Shown here one piece after another: positions 23,186 through 34,377 of a stretch of 64,000 bases of DNA. The position numbers and the translations under genes are program-made. The notes below the pieces were generated by a model. The model ran no database searches. It worked only from the letters and a program-made list of their open reading frames with translations, and had not been told where the DNA came from. This stretch comes from Euborellia annulipes (taxonomy: Eukaryota > Arthropoda > Insecta > Dermaptera > Anisolabididae), in contig JAKCPI010003050.1 in assembly GCA_023213315.1 (NCBI GenBank), forward strand, positions 115,486 through 179,485, given 5' to 3'. Numbering within the stretch: the first letter of the stretch is position 1; each line of letters opens with the position of its first letter.

Positions 23186-23228
23186 ATAGTCAGCTTCTTT
23201 AATACCAACATATTCACGGAATACAAGA

Positions 23229-23417
23229 GAGGCATCGTCCCAGCATCCCTATGCTGTTCAGATCACGACTAACAGAACTAATCAATTTCATTCTTCCTTT
23301 GTCCCCATGACCTCCCGTGATTGGAACAAGCTCCCTGCGTCTATCTTCCCCAAAACCTACAATCTTCAGACTTTCAAGTCTAACCTCAACAGGCATCTTC
23401 TCAGTTCCCGCAGTTGA
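23229..23417 (+). pseudogene. CR1-like LINE ORF2 C-terminus
   Basis: The frame reads ITTNRTNQFHSSFVPMTSRD, then WNKLPASIFPKTYNLQTFKS, NLNRHLLSSRS and stop at 23415. The pattern SF.P...RDWN.LP......L..FK..L..HL is the usual end of LINE reverse transcriptase proteins. No upstream reverse transcriptase domain is present, as expected for a 5-prime truncated copy. The following bases (to about 23680) end in a long A run that may be its tail. Confidence 0.8.
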
Positions 23418-23649
23418 GTTTCCCCTTTATGCTTCTCCTTTTGTTTTTATTTTCTTCCTGGCTGCATGTGACTATTGGTCATTATAGGTCTTCGGACCTT
23501 ATGCACCCATTCAAAAAAAAAAAATTACTCTTATACTACCTTCTATTGGACAATCACGAACTAATTCTTTTATTAACTGCACTTTTTCGTCTGCCTTGTA
23601 TATATATTTATATTATATCTTTTAATCGAGCGGGGATTTATATATTAAA

Positions 23650-23654
<5 letters not shown>

Positions 23655-23683
<29 letters not shown>
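23655..23683 (+). repeat. Poly(A) tract, possible LINE tail
   Basis: A run of about 28 A lies 240 bases downstream of the LINE stop codon at 23415 and on the same strand. It may be the retrotransposition tail. Confidence 0.55.
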
Positions 23684-23689
23684 CAAGAA

Positions 23690-24580
23690 TCAAATTTAAG
23701 TTTAATGTTGATTATACTGGATTAAAAGTAACGTAGTAACATAACGTTATTTTATTGAACGTTCCATTAAATACACTTATTATTTTTTTCTCCCTTAATT
23801 GCATCTTTGACCCAATTTCCTTTTTTTTTCTTTTCTTTTAAAATCCCATTTGATGTTTATTTCTCTTGATGATGATGATGATGATGATGTTCATATCAGT
23901 TATTTTCTTGCCGTATTTTTTTTCTTCTTTCTTTCTTTACCTTTGGAATTCGATTCGAATATCCTTTTTATATCCTCCCCCTTCACTCATAGAAAGAACA
24001 TCTGGACATGATTCCCTTTTCCACCGATTCAGATTCTGGTTCGACATCAATTTTTCACAACCTGATGCTTGCTAGGCATTTCTTCTCGTTTTTTTTTTTA
24101 TATTGGAAATAATTCTTAATAAAAATGTTTGATTTTAAGTAGAAGGACGATAAATAAATGAGGCCAATAAACCTTTAAGAAGATTTAATAATTTATTTCT
24201 TCTTTTAAAGTATTTATGAATGTACTCGTATAGGGTGATTACCAAACAACTCTCTGATTTTAAAAATAACTTGAAAACTCAATTTGATTGTGGAATAACC
24301 TCTTCTTTTTTTTATTTGCGTTTTGCCTCCTAAAAAGAAATAAGTATAGACTTTATAAAAAGTAAAAAACAACGTAACTACTTACTAACACTTCATTCTT
24401 TTCACTTAGGTTCATAGTCCTGTAAGTACTCAGGCGCGCGTCAAGGACGGGAGCTATATCGTACAATTTCCGTGTCAGTAGAATGCGGTAGAAGAGTATT
24501 GTTATCAGGCTCAAGAATATTGTTGATATTGATATTAGAATCTATATTTTGTCATTTTCTCTCCGATTTTACCTTCATTT
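23690..24580. other. Non-coding DNA with a (GAT) microsatellite
   Basis: A GATGAT run lies at about 23868-23890. The sequence is otherwise AT-rich, with no gene recognised. Confidence 0.45.
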
Positions 24581-24589
24581 TAGGAAGTT

Positions 24590-24655
24590 GATGTTCAGAT
24601 ACTCACCAATGAGTATTAAAAAAATTGGTGATCCACTAGCCGTAGGTCAAAGAAA
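24590..24655 (-). repeat. SINE-like body fragment
   Basis: TGTTCAGATACTCACCAATG, then AAAAAATTGGTGATCCACTA and GCCGTAGG match the body of the copies at 59560-59640 (AAAAATCGGTGATCCCCTAG) and 51270-51300 (inverse). Confidence 0.5.
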
Positions 24656-24907
24656 GGTGATTAGTTTGTAATAATCTGAGATTAGAGATGAGAGTCAAAA
24701 TAACATGGGTACACGAATATTGGAAAGCCCAAATACCCAAAAAAGACTCCGCTCATCACAATCATTAGTGACAAACAAAAGTCAGCGCAATTGCTTTGGT
24801 TCAATCTCCTTTTAACCATAACTGTACTGCACAATAATTGGGATTTATTCCTGTCGTGGGGTCAATTTGTGTTAATATTAAATAAATAAATGCTAAAATA
24901 AGCATCC

Positions 24908-25210
24908 TTGCACGAGAAACGTCATGTATTTCAAAATATGACAAACATACAACACCAAATAAGTCAAAAAGAATACCTCAAGCACCCCCCCCCCCCGAAC
25001 GGACTATATAATGCCTTATGTTCGGAGCGGAGACGGATCCCTACACCAAAACTCTGCCAGTTTGAATCCATGTCAAACGGGGGCCCGGTTGCCATTCTTA
25101 CCAAATTTATCAAAGTTTTATTCTACTCTCACAACACCCCCTTCGGCAATACAACAACTCAACCAGTGCTCAAACCACTTTTGGGCACTACAAGTTATTA
25201 GGAGAATGTA
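24908..25210 (+). other. Unidentified stretch with overlapping open frames
   Basis: Two overlapping plus-strand frames, one beginning MHEKRHVFQNMTNIQHQISQ and one MPYVRSGDGSLHQNSASLNP, cover a more complex GC-richer stretch. Neither shows a motif I recognise, and the second runs into a hairpin at 25290. A decayed mobile-element fragment is plausible. Confidence 0.2.
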
Positions 25211-25289
25211 TAATTCTGAAGAAGGTGAGTTGAGCAGCATAATACCTTGGAGTGTAAGGAACATTGATTTAAGAAGTGGTGACTGTGAT

Positions 25290-25483
25290 GATATCGTTGA
25301 GAGGAAGGACAGAGACAGCCAAAAAGAAATAATTCTGAATGCTACAACAATTTTCCGGAGACGTTTCGGTGCATTTATTAGTGCTACATCATTGTTTTTT
25401 TTTAATGCTCAGATTGCTTGCTATATACATATGTTTTAAATTGCTGACAATCGAACATGCGAAAAATGGTTGTAGCATTCAGA

Positions 25484-25522
<39 letters not shown>

Positions 25523-25557
25523 TTTTTTTTGCTGCCTCTGCCCTTCCTCTCAACGAT
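25290..25557. repeat. Foldback element with (ATT) microsatellite in one arm
   Basis: The left arm (25291-25350) has CGTTGAGAGGAAGGACAGAG, ACAGCC and AATAATTCTGAATGCTACAA. The right arm (25466-25557) inverts it: TTGTAGCATTCAGAATTATT, GCTGCCTCTGCCCTTCCTCT, CAACG. An ATT expansion of about 40 bases (25483-25521) grew from AATTATT in the right arm only. Confidence 0.85.
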
Positions 25558-25785
25558 AAGTATAAGGAACGTTAACGTTAATATTTATAAAGGAAATACT
25601 TCTTTTAAATGAATTTTCTCATCTTTTTGTCAGTAAAATTAACTACTGACACGTGCATTGTTCCTTTAACCTCACAAATACAATGAGAAACAAAGGTACT
25701 ATTTCCCTTTTTAGTCTCTATTCTATTCATTAACTCATTCACTATCTAACTAAAAGGATCTCTCTCACTCTCTACGTTTATTAAA

Positions 25786-25890
25786 TACTAGCCGCACGAC
25801 TCGTCTGCGGCGGCCTCTTGCATTTTCAAAAGAAATTACTAGCCGCATAACTCGTCTGCGGCGGCCTCTTGCCTTTTCAAAAGAAATTTG
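25786..25890 (+). repeat. Two 53-bp tandem units of a TACTAGCCGC element end
   Basis: TACTAGCCGCACGACTCGTC, then TGCGGCGGCCTCTTG, then TTTTCAAAAGAAAT, occurs twice head to tail. The same start (TACTAGCCGCGTG...TGCGGCGG) opens the element at 35938. Confidence 0.8.
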
Positions 25891-25894
25891 CATT

Positions 25895-26715
25895 TTTTTA
25901 AAATTTGTGTACACAAACTTAAGTCTTGGTTTCTTTAGATGTGAACAACTTTTACCTTGCAATACTTAAAATGCATAACCTTAAAAATGTGTTAACTTTC
26001 CTATATACCGAAAAAGAAAATTTAATATTCAAATAAATTAAAAAAAAAAGGAAAAATAAATTCAAAAGAAGAAACGGGCATTAAATAAGAGAAAGGGAGA
26101 GAAAGAGATCAAATATTTTGCTCCTAAGAATATAAATAAAATAAGTGTCGGTCGGTTTTAAAATAACAATATTATTTGATCCATTCAAGTGAAAGGGAAA
26201 TTCTCTTCTCTCTCGTAAACATCACACAAATATTAAACGGGAATCGATGAAAAAAAAATTTCCACTTAGGTGAAGCCATTTTATATTTATTTATTATTTT
26301 TTGTTCTTAACTTGGAGTTATTTATATAAGGAAATTAAATCTCTTTCCTCTCTTTTTTTATACAAAAATAAACATGAAAGAGAAATTATAAAATGTTTGA
26401 ATTCGTTTGCGAAATAAAATTAATGCTCTGAAGAAGGTCAAAATGTTGTGCATCATCTTTTTAATATTTATTTTTACATGACCTAAAAACTTTAAAACGA
26501 TTCAGTAAATATTTTCTAAAAAAAAAAATGCTCCATCCTGTGATCGAACTCGAAAGACATCAATTGTTAACATAAATGAGACAAACCACTAAGTGATCTG
26601 CGTTTGAATATTTGAATTAATAAATATTAATTCTGATTTTAAAACCTCTATAGGCATTTGATACACTCTGTTTTCAGTATGAAGAGTTAAAAATAAGAAA
26701 TCAATATTTCTTTAG
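25895..26715. other. AT-rich non-coding DNA
   Basis: No gene or strong repeat seen. CTCTGAAGAAGGTCAAAATG near 26427 weakly resembles the CTGAAGA...AAA cores described elsewhere. Confidence 0.4.
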
Positions 26716-26897
26716 TCTCTAACAAGGGGAGTGCATAGCCTTCATAACACCGAAAATTTTTTTATGTGTAATACTTAATGAAAAACAAATTATGTAAAAG
26801 CGAGAGAACGCACTACTCAACCGTTCGTCTAAAAAAAAAATGTTAAAGATTTTGCCAGCATGTCTTAAGCCGTTGCTAACAATAACATTTACAAAGG

Positions 26898-26967
26898 TCG
26901 CGATGGGTAGATCGGTAGCGTTCATATTTTGTAAACATGAAATCCTGAGTTCAAATCTCGCCCTGTC
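26898..26967 (+). other. tRNA-like segment in left arm of foldback 1
   Basis: It reads GATGGGTAGATCGGTAGCGT (A-box-like TAGATCGGTAGCG) and GAGTTCAAATCTC (B-box-like GTTCAAATC) at the right spacing for a type 2 RNA polymerase III promoter. The stems are imperfect, so a working tRNA is not claimed. Confidence 0.6.
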
Positions 26968-27374
26968 CAACTTTTTTTTTTTTTTGTGTAATTTATTTTT
27001 TTTGGTTTATAAGAATATTTTTTAATATTAATAAATAAATAAAAAGTTGTTTTTAATTATTGGCTTTTAATTTTTAACATGTTACATATATTTAAAGAAA
27101 ATTCAAAATTGTTATGTATTCATTAAATATTAAATATTATTGTACATTTATGTGTTCAATTAATAGTAACATACCTCTGGTATTTCTCGTATAATATTAA
27201 ATATTTCCTTATAATATATTTTTGACAGAAAGCATTCGAATTTTCTTTAAATATATGTAACAACATGTTAAAAATTAAAAGCCAATAATTAAAAAAAATT
27301 TATTTATTTATTAATATTAAAAAATATTCTTAGAAATCCAAAAAAAAAATAAATTACACAAAAAAAATTAGTTG

Positions 27375-27445
27375 CACAGGGCGAGATTCGAACACGAGAT
27401 TTCATTTATACAAAGAATGAACGCTACCAATCTACCCATCGAGGC
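27375..27445 (-). other. tRNA-like segment in right arm of foldback 1
   Basis: On the minus strand: GATGGGTAGATTGGTAGCGT, then CGTGTTCGAATCTCGCCCTG. The B box GTTCGAATC is intact. Confidence 0.65.
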
Positions 27446-27639
27446 TTTTGTAAATGTTATTGTAAGCAACGGCTTAAGGCATGCAGGCAAAATCTTTAAC
27501 ATTTTTTTTTAGACGAACGGTTGAGTAGTGCGTTCTCTCGCTTTAACATAATTTGTTTTTCATTAAGTACTTCACATAAAAAAATTTTCGTTCAAATCGG
27601 TGACATGAAGGCTATGCACTCTCTTTGTAAGTGTGATGA

Positions 27640-28235
27640 TTATAATGAATTCAGCAACAAAAGCAAAGAGGCCTGTTGAATTGGTTAATTTGTTGAAAAA
27701 AAAAAAAATCAAACCAAAGTGGCCCCAATTATTTTTCCAGTTGAGTAGCTGAAGAACGCAGCTGTCAGACAAAAATGGCAACGAATATAGAAGAAAAGGA
27801 ATGGCAACAACAACAACAACAACAACGACAGCCAGCCCTTTTAGCACTTGCAATTAATCATAAAAGTCACCTCACTCTCTTTCTCTTTCTCTCTATTCGT
27901 CATTTGAAAAAGTGTCGACTCCGCTTGCTGCTGGTGGGAAAAATTCCACAAAAAAATACAAGTCGACTTTCCTCGTTTTGTTAATGAATGACCATCAATT
28001 TAGCCCGAAGAGGGGGCGGGGGGAAATTTGTCTACCATCAGCATCAGAAAACGTCAAATGCAATCTAAAACATTCATAAATAATAGCCTGCGCGAGAGAG
28101 AGAGGGAAATAATAATAATTAAAATAGAATATAAATAATTAATAATTATTATATATTCTTTGATAATTGCGTTCATTTTCAGTTTCGATAATTAATTTTT
28201 AACCAAACAAATAAAAAACAAAGAATATACAATAA
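27640..28235. other. Non-coding DNA with a (CAA) repeat
   Basis: A CAACAACAA run lies at about 27805-27825. No homology was recognised, and this is probably intergenic or intronic. Confidence 0.45.
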
Positions 28236-28237
28236 TT

Positions 28238-28605
28238 TATATTCATATATATAAATCACATTTATTTTTTATTGATTAAAATGAAAAAAAGTGATATCAT
28301 TAAAAAGATACCATTAGATAGTATCAAAATTTATTAATTCATATGAGAAAAAAAGTAAAAATAGATTAATTAACAAGAAAAAATTAAATATGGGGGCTTA
28401 TTTATTTGAAAACATCAAAAAAGTGGGATGTAGAATATATATAATTATATACAAATCATTTTTATTTTTTATTTATTAAATGAAATCTCATTAAAGTGAT
28501 ATCATTAAAAAGATACCATTAGATAGTATCTAAATTTATTAATTCATATGAGAAAAAAAATAGATTAAAGTTAAGAAAATTAAAAGAAAAAATTAAATAT
28601 GGAAG
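28238..28605 (+). repeat. Direct duplication, two about 155-165 bp units
   Basis: Units at 28238-28392 and 28437-28605 share GTGATATCATTAAAAAGATA, CCATTAGATAGTATC, ATTTATTAATTCATATGAGA and AAAATTAAATATGG, with small indels. About 45 bases separate them. Confidence 0.85.
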
Positions 28606-28609
28606 AAAA

Positions 28610-29310
28610 ACATGGCGGATTGTTGGTTACTACGATTGTTTATTAATTTAGAATTAATATTTGTTTTTAAAAATATTAATAAAATAAAATCTTTTTGTGT
28701 TTACACCGACACCGAGTTGTATTTCATCTGTGTCAGTGGGTGATTTTATTCGTTGTTACTAGTGACGTGGTGGTGGTGGTGGTTATCACGCCGATAAGCC
28801 CCTAGGGGAGCAGCCACGCCGCACACGCTGCATGAACTCTGATAACGTCATTTTCGACAGCAAACAACCATGCATCCCACCTCCCTCCACCATCTAACGC
28901 TTCTCTTGCTATGGATTTTTTTTTTATTTCTCATTCTTACCAACTTAAAAAAAAATAAAAATAAAAAAATTACTAGATCTAATAAATAGATTAATTGACA
29001 CGTCTATGATAGGAATCAAAAGCTTTTTTTTTTTTTTTTCAAATAAACAAAAGCGTTTATGTCTTTGTTTTGAATAGCTACCGTAATCTGTTTTTTTCTC
29101 TGATTCGGACAGTCCTTAGTGATTAATATGCTTCAAAAAGCACCGAGTATTTTGAAAATACTGAAAATCTTCATTTGCAGCACAATATTGAGTAATTCAA
29201 GAACTGGCACCGAGAGAAAAAAATAAATCACAAGAACTGGGCTGAAGTACTTGATTTGTAGAAACAGCCAGAGAAGATCATTCAGGATGAGAATATAATA
29301 AAAAAAAACT
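28610..29310. other. Non-coding DNA, no gene seen
   Basis: A GC-richer stretch at 28700-28880 with a GTG run is unidentified. The rest is AT-rich. Confidence 0.4.
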
Positions 29311-29314
29311 TAAA

Positions 29315-29811
29315 AAAAAAATTGCTTTTATTTAAATTGAATTAAAAAGAGAGAAACAATTTAATTGTTCTTGTTAAAATTGTTGAATATTTATGACTTA
29401 AAATAAAAGCGTGGGGCGCATATTGATAGCTTAAGAAATTGTATATACTTAGAGAGGATCCAAAGGTGTTTCTTGGGGGAGGGGGGGGGGGGATTTGGTG
29501 TGACTGGTCGCACAATACACATTTTTTTCTTGATTTCAGAAATTTAAAGGCGCTACTTGTTTGCCAGAATATAAATATAAATCAAATTTTTAAGTATTAA
29601 TTTTTAAAATTTTACATTAAAAGTAAATTTTTCGAAAAAAAATATTTTTTTCGAATCTCGGGGGGGGGGGGTAATTACCCCCTTTACTCCCCCCCCTTGT
29701 ATCCGCCCTTACCCACGCTTTTATTTTAAGTCATAAATAATCAACAATTTTAACAAGAACAATGAAATTATTTCTCTCTTTTTAATTCAATTTAAATAAA
29801 AGCATTTTTTG
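29315..29811. repeat. Inverted repeat, 101-bp arms, G/C-run loop
   Basis: The arms at 29315-29416 and 29711-29811 pair nearly perfectly: TGCTTTTATTTAAATTGAAT, TAAAAAGAGAGAAA, GTTCTTGTTAAAATTGTTGA, ATATTTATGACTTAAAATAA, AAGCGTGGG. The loop holds several G and C runs (29478-29491, 29659-29671, 29690-29697) that could pair, and a GGTGTGACTGGTCGCAC word. The AAATAAAAGCGT word recurs at 60790-61070. Confidence 0.85.
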
Positions 29812-30080
29812 CGTGAGGCTTCAAATAAAGTACCACATCAGTTTGGTCTATTTTGGTAAAAACAAACTCACAATTTGCGTCATCAAAAATGGCCCTTAAA
29901 TATCAAATTTCACATCTCTAGTTCATCGGGAAGTCTTTTGAAATTAGATTAATTCGCGTGAGGTTTCAAATAAAGTACCACATTAGTTTGGTCTATTTTC
30001 GTAAAAACAAACTGACAATTTGCGTCATCAAAAACGACCCTTAAATATCAAATTTCACATCTCTAGTTCATCAGGAAGTG
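29811..30080 (+). repeat. Tandem duplication, period about 145
   Basis: The units begin GCGTGAGG.TTCAAATAAAG at 29811 and 29956 and share TACCACAT.AGTTTGGTCT, AAAACAAACT.ACAATTTGCG and TTTCACATCTCTAGTTCATC. Only a few substitutions separate them, so the duplication is recent. Confidence 0.88.
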
Positions 30081-30149
30081 TCCTAAACAAACACTCAAAG
30101 TCGGTGACCTTGAAAGAAAGAGTAAGTTCAATAAAAGCATTTAATTAAA

Positions 30150-30260
30150 AACTAGTTGTCGGTTGGTAAGAAAAACAATTTCTTTTTGCATGATCTTATT
30201 TAATAACTAGACGACTGTCACGCACAACTTCCACAGTTTCGACTTTTTTGAGGTTATCAA
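30150..30260 (-). repeat. Inverse copy of 32130-32240
   Basis: On the minus strand: AAAAAAGTCGAAACTGTGGA, AGTTGTGCGTG, ACAGTCGTCTAGTTATT and TTGTTTTTCTTACCAACCGA. The order matches the plus-strand copy at 32130-32240. Confidence 0.75.
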
Positions 30261-30264
30261 AAAA

Positions 30265-32125
30265 GAAAAAAAGATATTACAATTGAAAATTAAACGTCAG
30301 AGAATCTTTTTTTTGCTATCATATTTTTATACAATTTTCATTAAAATTATAAAATAATTATTCAATAGATAACTGTAACTTTCTGACGAAGTAGATTTCT
30401 TCTTGGTTAAATAAAAGATGTTAAAATAATTTTCATATTGATCTGATACAGACTTTTCCCTATTTAAAATAATTAGATGTTTATTAATTTTAGAGAAAAG
30501 TTATTCAAAGATTTTTACTCTCTGAATAGAATTAGGGTAATATTGTTGCGGCCTTCAGATCGCCCTAATCCCTGTGGCCTGTGTAATGGTATTAATTATT
30601 GACCATTATCTGAAATATAAAGTTGTTGCACTCTGGGTTTTGATTACGTCAATAAAAGTATAAATTTTAATAATAATGATCAATTTATTTTTGAAAAAAA
30701 AACGATTGAGATTAACTTTCAAATTGGTTTATAAAATAATGTGTGTCCTTTTATTAATCTTACGATTCAAAATTCATTAATATTAATATAAATTGTTTCT
30801 CTTGTTTAGATAAAGTAATCTCAATGACCTCGGTTTAAATTTTGAATATTTAAAAAAAATAAAAAATGAAGTTAATCGAATTTATGGAATTCCTCAAACC
30901 GTGTATTATAATTAATTTTATTTGAACACTTGGCCTGAAGAATTCCCTTTTTCTGACCGAAATGTCTTTGAAATTATTTTATATAAATTTTTTAAATTAT
31001 TATTGCTAGGTCCGTTTTAAATTATTATTATTTAAGTTAAATTTAATTATTATTTCTTTAAAAGTTTTTAGTTCATTTAAATTCTTTTTAATATTATTTT
31101 TTGGCAAGAAAATCGAGTGAGTGCTTATCTGTATAGAGATGTATGATGATTTGTAGAGTTCGGGATCGATGTCTTCGGCGGCTATGTGGTGATTCGGCTC
31201 GACGAAGGCAGCTTACTTGAAGACCGAAATGTCGATCATATAGGATGTCAGAACTCGGTGTAGGACGTCAACTCGCAGATTCGATTGATTGTTGATTTTT
31301 GATTGTTGTTGTTTTTTAATTGTTTGGTTTTTTTATTATTGTATTTTTCTTCTTTCTTCTTTTCTTCTTTTTTGTTTATTTTCAATATTATTTGTTTTTT
31401 TTTTTTTATGAATTTGATTTTTTTTTTTAAATGAATTTGTTTGTTTTAATTATTATTTAATTTTTTTAATTGTGTTAAAAGTGTTGAGCTCTTGGTATGA
31501 ATGGGGCTTTTGTATGATTGGAGCTCACGAGTCTTCCGTCCCTTGCATTTTATAGTAAATTTTCACACCGCCTGACGTCAGTCTCGTCATTTGTCCTTCT
31601 GCCTTGACTTCCAGCAGCAACCAATTTTTCAACATCTCTGCACTTTGACTTGTTAATTATTAACTTGCTCATATCACTCGAAAATTCATGCCAAATAACA
31701 AATTTTGAATTATTTAAATACTAACTCACTCTCACTTTTTTAGGAAATTTGTTTAGACTTTGATTTTCTTGCCAATTTGATTAAAAAATATCATTTTCTG
31801 ATAATTAGTATATTCTTATCATTTTCTTTTTTAAATAAATCATTTTAAATATTTCTTAGAATTTTATATTTTAAGTGATCTTTTCTATGGACCATTTCTA
31901 GGTGTTGGTACAATATATACGTATATATTAATATTCAGATCAATGAAATGGCTAACAAACTTCTCAGTATTGTAACTAACTTCACTCTATGAGTTTCTTC
32001 ATGTTTTGACTTGACTATAAATTTGTTTAAAAATATATATAAGTGAATGGCTTTTTTTGACATATGCCTTTCACTGTACCAAATAACTGTGTAAAAGATA
32101 TTGAAATAACTTTGTTTCTTTGCAT
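30265..32125. other. AT-rich non-coding DNA with one ribozyme-like core
   Basis: At 30935-30962 CTGAAGAATTCCC...CTGACCGAAA occurs. Near 31140-31260, GATCGATGTCTTCGG, GAAGACCGAAATGTCGATC and GATGTC words form a partly palindromic, GC-richer block that may be part of a Penelope-like terminal region. No coding sequence was recognised. Confidence 0.4.
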
Positions 32126-32129
32126 AGGT

Positions 32130-32240
32130 CTGATGATGACGTCAAAAAGGTGGAAACTGTGTATGTTGTGCATACGCTACAGTCTTCTAGTTATTATATT
32201 GTTTTTCTTACCAACCCACAACCAGTAGTAAGTTCTTTTT
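32130..32240 (+). repeat. Repeat with CTGATGA...GAAA core, inverse copy at 30150
   Basis: CTGATGATGACGTCAAAAAG then GTGGAAAC gives an exact CTGATGA (32130-32136) and GAAA (32153-32156). It continues GTTGTGCATACG, CAGTCTTCTAGTTATT and TTGTTTTTCTTACCAACCCA. A stable stem II between the two core blocks is not obvious. Confidence 0.7.
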
Positions 32241-32269
32241 CAAATCCTTGTAATTTAAAGTATATGAGA

Positions 32270-32440
32270 CAGCGCAATTTATAAACATGGGAAAATATTT
32301 ATATTTTGTTACCATAGCAACCATTTCTCCTATCTTTCCTATGAACTTCAAGAGTAAAGTGCACAGATCATACATATATCAAGATTGGACAGCTCCATGT
32401 TAAAAGTTGTCCGCAAGTTTTTACGCCCTCTTACAGAAGT
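32270..32440 (+). repeat. Fragment of the AGTACTAGTAC repeat family
   Basis: AAATATTTATATTTTGTTAC, CATAGCAACCATTTCTCCTA and AGAGTAAAGTGCAC match the inverse of 61560-61625. The rest of the family is absent here. Confidence 0.65.
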
Positions 32441-32780
32441 TTCTGCGAACTAACTTTGCGCGCAAAAATTAAACATAAATTTTGTGTCAAATTAACGCTC
32501 TCTATGGCCGCAGTTCCAACTAAACAGTAAGCGGTGGAAAAAAAAAACTCACCCAGATGGGTTTTGAACTCAAGCTCGTTCGAATTCGTTGTTTGCAAAT
32601 TCTACCATTTTACTCTCGCGTACACTTGTTTTGTTATTTTCACATACCTTTTTAAGCTACTTAATTTGCGACTGTTAGGCCTACTTTTAATTTTTTTTAA
32701 ACGAAATCAAATTAAGGACAAATAGTGTCTCTAAATTTGTATCTCAAATAACTTAGATATTTTAAAGAATTTTTCGACAT

Positions 32781-32781
<1 letters not shown>

Positions 32782-32813
<32 letters not shown>
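32782..32813 (+). repeat. Poly(T) tract
   Basis: A run of about 32 T upstream (plus strand) of a minus-strand SINE, which may be that SINE's A-rich tail. Confidence 0.7.
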
Positions 32814-32816
<3 letters not shown>

Positions 32817-32879
32817 GAATGAAATTCATAAATTTTTTTTATGAATTATTTATTTATTTAATTATTTTAATTTTTTTTT

Positions 32880-33010
32880 ATTCGATTAAGTTTAAGGTCT
32901 TTTACGGCATAAGAGGCCATTTAGACCCCGTCTCTATATGATGCTAGATGTGAACCCTTGACCTTTGGTATCAGCAGTTAATACTCTACCTCTGAACCAA
33001 TAATAATTTA
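32880..33010 (-). repeat. tRNA-derived SINE copy
   Basis: The minus strand reads TGGTTCAGAGGTAGAGTATT (A box), AAGGGTTCACATCTAGC (B box), then GACGGGGTCTAAATGGCCTC, TTATGCCGTAAAAGACCTT. It is the same family as 51569-51745 but older and shorter between head and tail. Confidence 0.8.
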
Positions 33011-33419
33011 TTATAAATTGTAAAAAATTTATCTTTTGTAGGAAATCAAAATAAATAACCCCATTTCTTTTCAGATAAGATTTTTGTAGGGCTTCTCTTG
33101 ACAATGGATCGATTCTTTTCTGTGTTAAGAATATGGTCATATATAATATTGGTATTAAGAATAACACCAAGAAATATTATTTTAAAAAATGTTTATGAAA
33201 AATCTTATATATTGAAAAAGACCGTAACACAGATCATACAATCCTGAAATTAACTTTGCTTTTGAAAATGACAATCAAAACTCCCTGGCCTGGAGACAGC
33301 GAACAGAGCGACATCTATGGAGTAAATTTTGAACTATTTCAGACAGCCCAGTGGTGCTCTCTTGCAGTACCTTTGTGTAACTAAATAAAAACTTGCGGAA
33401 ATTCTTCCCGTAGAGCTGT

Positions 33420-33700
33420 CCACCCCCTGGTAAAGTGTGCTTCAGAAGATTTCAATGGCAAAATGAGAATATACATTTTAAAGAGCATCTAAAAAAATAA
33501 TTGATTTTTGAATTTTAATCAAAATCGATGGAGCGATTTTTGAGAAAATCGAAAAAAAAAATGAAAAAGTACATCAGTAAAGTACTAGTACTCTTTGGCC
33601 GATTTTGTTCAAAAGCTTCGTGTCAGGTTTCAGGAGGGTGCCAAACTTAAATATAAAATTTCAACCTCAAAACGTGTCTTCTTAGAAAATAGAATAACAA
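33420..33700 (+). repeat. AGTACTAGTAC repeat family copy
   Basis: Words shared with 36760-36990 and, inverted, with 47150-47400 and 61340-61560: AAAGTGTGCTTCAGAAGATT, AATGAGAATATACATTTTAA, AGAGCATCTAA, AGTAAAGTACTAGTAC, CCGATTTTGTTCAAAAGCTT and CGTGTCA. Confidence 0.85.
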
Positions 33701-34017
33701 GTGTTATTTTTCCTTTTAAGTGAATAACAGTATTCATGTAAGTGTATGGAACGTTAAAGGTTGAATTACACTAATAACGGACCAATATACACGTTATTTC
33801 AAAATGTTTAACGATTTATTATTTTATTAAGTGTAAATAAAAAGTCTTCTATGCGGGAATGTTTCCATTTATTGCTGTGATGCCATCTTTTTTTTTCTTT
33901 TTTGTTTTGTTAATATAAACATTAAAATGCTTTTTGTGTGTGCGTTAAAAGCACGTGACGGCAGGCAGGCTTTTCATTTCAATTGCAGTCAGAGTCAGAG
34001 GGTGATGTTGAGAGTTG

Positions 34018-34377
34018 AGTGCACTTTTTAACGAAATCCTCACCCCTCAGAGGAATATTATTTTAAGTGCTGCACCAACCACCAAGAAGCTCGACCACAT
34101 CATCAGCTCTTATGACCCAAGTTTTCTCCTTTATGGGTGGGTGGAGGGAGTTGCTTCCAATTCGATTGGCTTGAGAGATGCCCAAAATGACGAGGAAATT
34201 CCCGCCTTCTTTCTTCGCCCCTTAACAGATGCATGCCAACGTCTCTTTGGATCGTCACGCACGAAGAATTCCGATAACCAAATCATTCTCCAACCCAAAT
34301 GTGCTCCAAATCCAGATTCCTCTGTTACTGATCTAATTTGCAAAGTATCTTTCAAATTGAAAAAGAGAAGAAAATAA
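34018..34377 (+). other. Open frame of 119 codons without a start, unidentified
   Basis: It reads LSAAPTTKKLDHIISSYDPS, FLLYGWVEGVASNSIGLRDA, FFLRPLTDACQRLFGSSR and ends KVSFKLKKRRK. Composition is markedly more coding-like than the flanks. There is no in-frame ATG, and the best upstream acceptor (TTTCAATTGCAG near 33986) leads into stops in this frame, so it is not a simple exon as it stands. It ends 65 bases before foldback transposon 2. I do not recognise the protein. It may be a terminal exon, a retrocopy or an element fragment. Confidence 0.3.

Larger units (their letters stand above)
26719..27632. mobile_element. Foldback transposon 1 with a tRNA-like promoter in each arm
   Basis: The arms (about 26719-27110 and 27235-27632) are mutually inverted over almost their whole length. 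The ends read CTAACAAGGGGAGTGCATAG and its inverse. Each arm then has TTCATAACACCG / GGTGACATGAA, AAAGCGAGAGAACGCACT, CAACCGTTCGTCTAAAAAA, TGTTAAAGATTTTGCC and GCCGTTGCTAACAATAACAT, followed by a tRNA-like segment. The centre is about 120 bases of AT-rich sequence. No transposase is encoded. A second copy lies at 34442-35463, so the structure moved as a unit. Confidence 0.85.

Noticed and set aside
23414..23656. Hydrophobic open frame (MSFPFMLLLLFLFSSW) as a membrane protein
   Set aside because: It begins at the stop codon of a LINE remnant and lies in its T-rich 3-prime untranslated region.
27572..27853. Open frame with VVVVVVV and FFFF runs
   Set aside because: Product of a CAA run and poly(A), not a gene.
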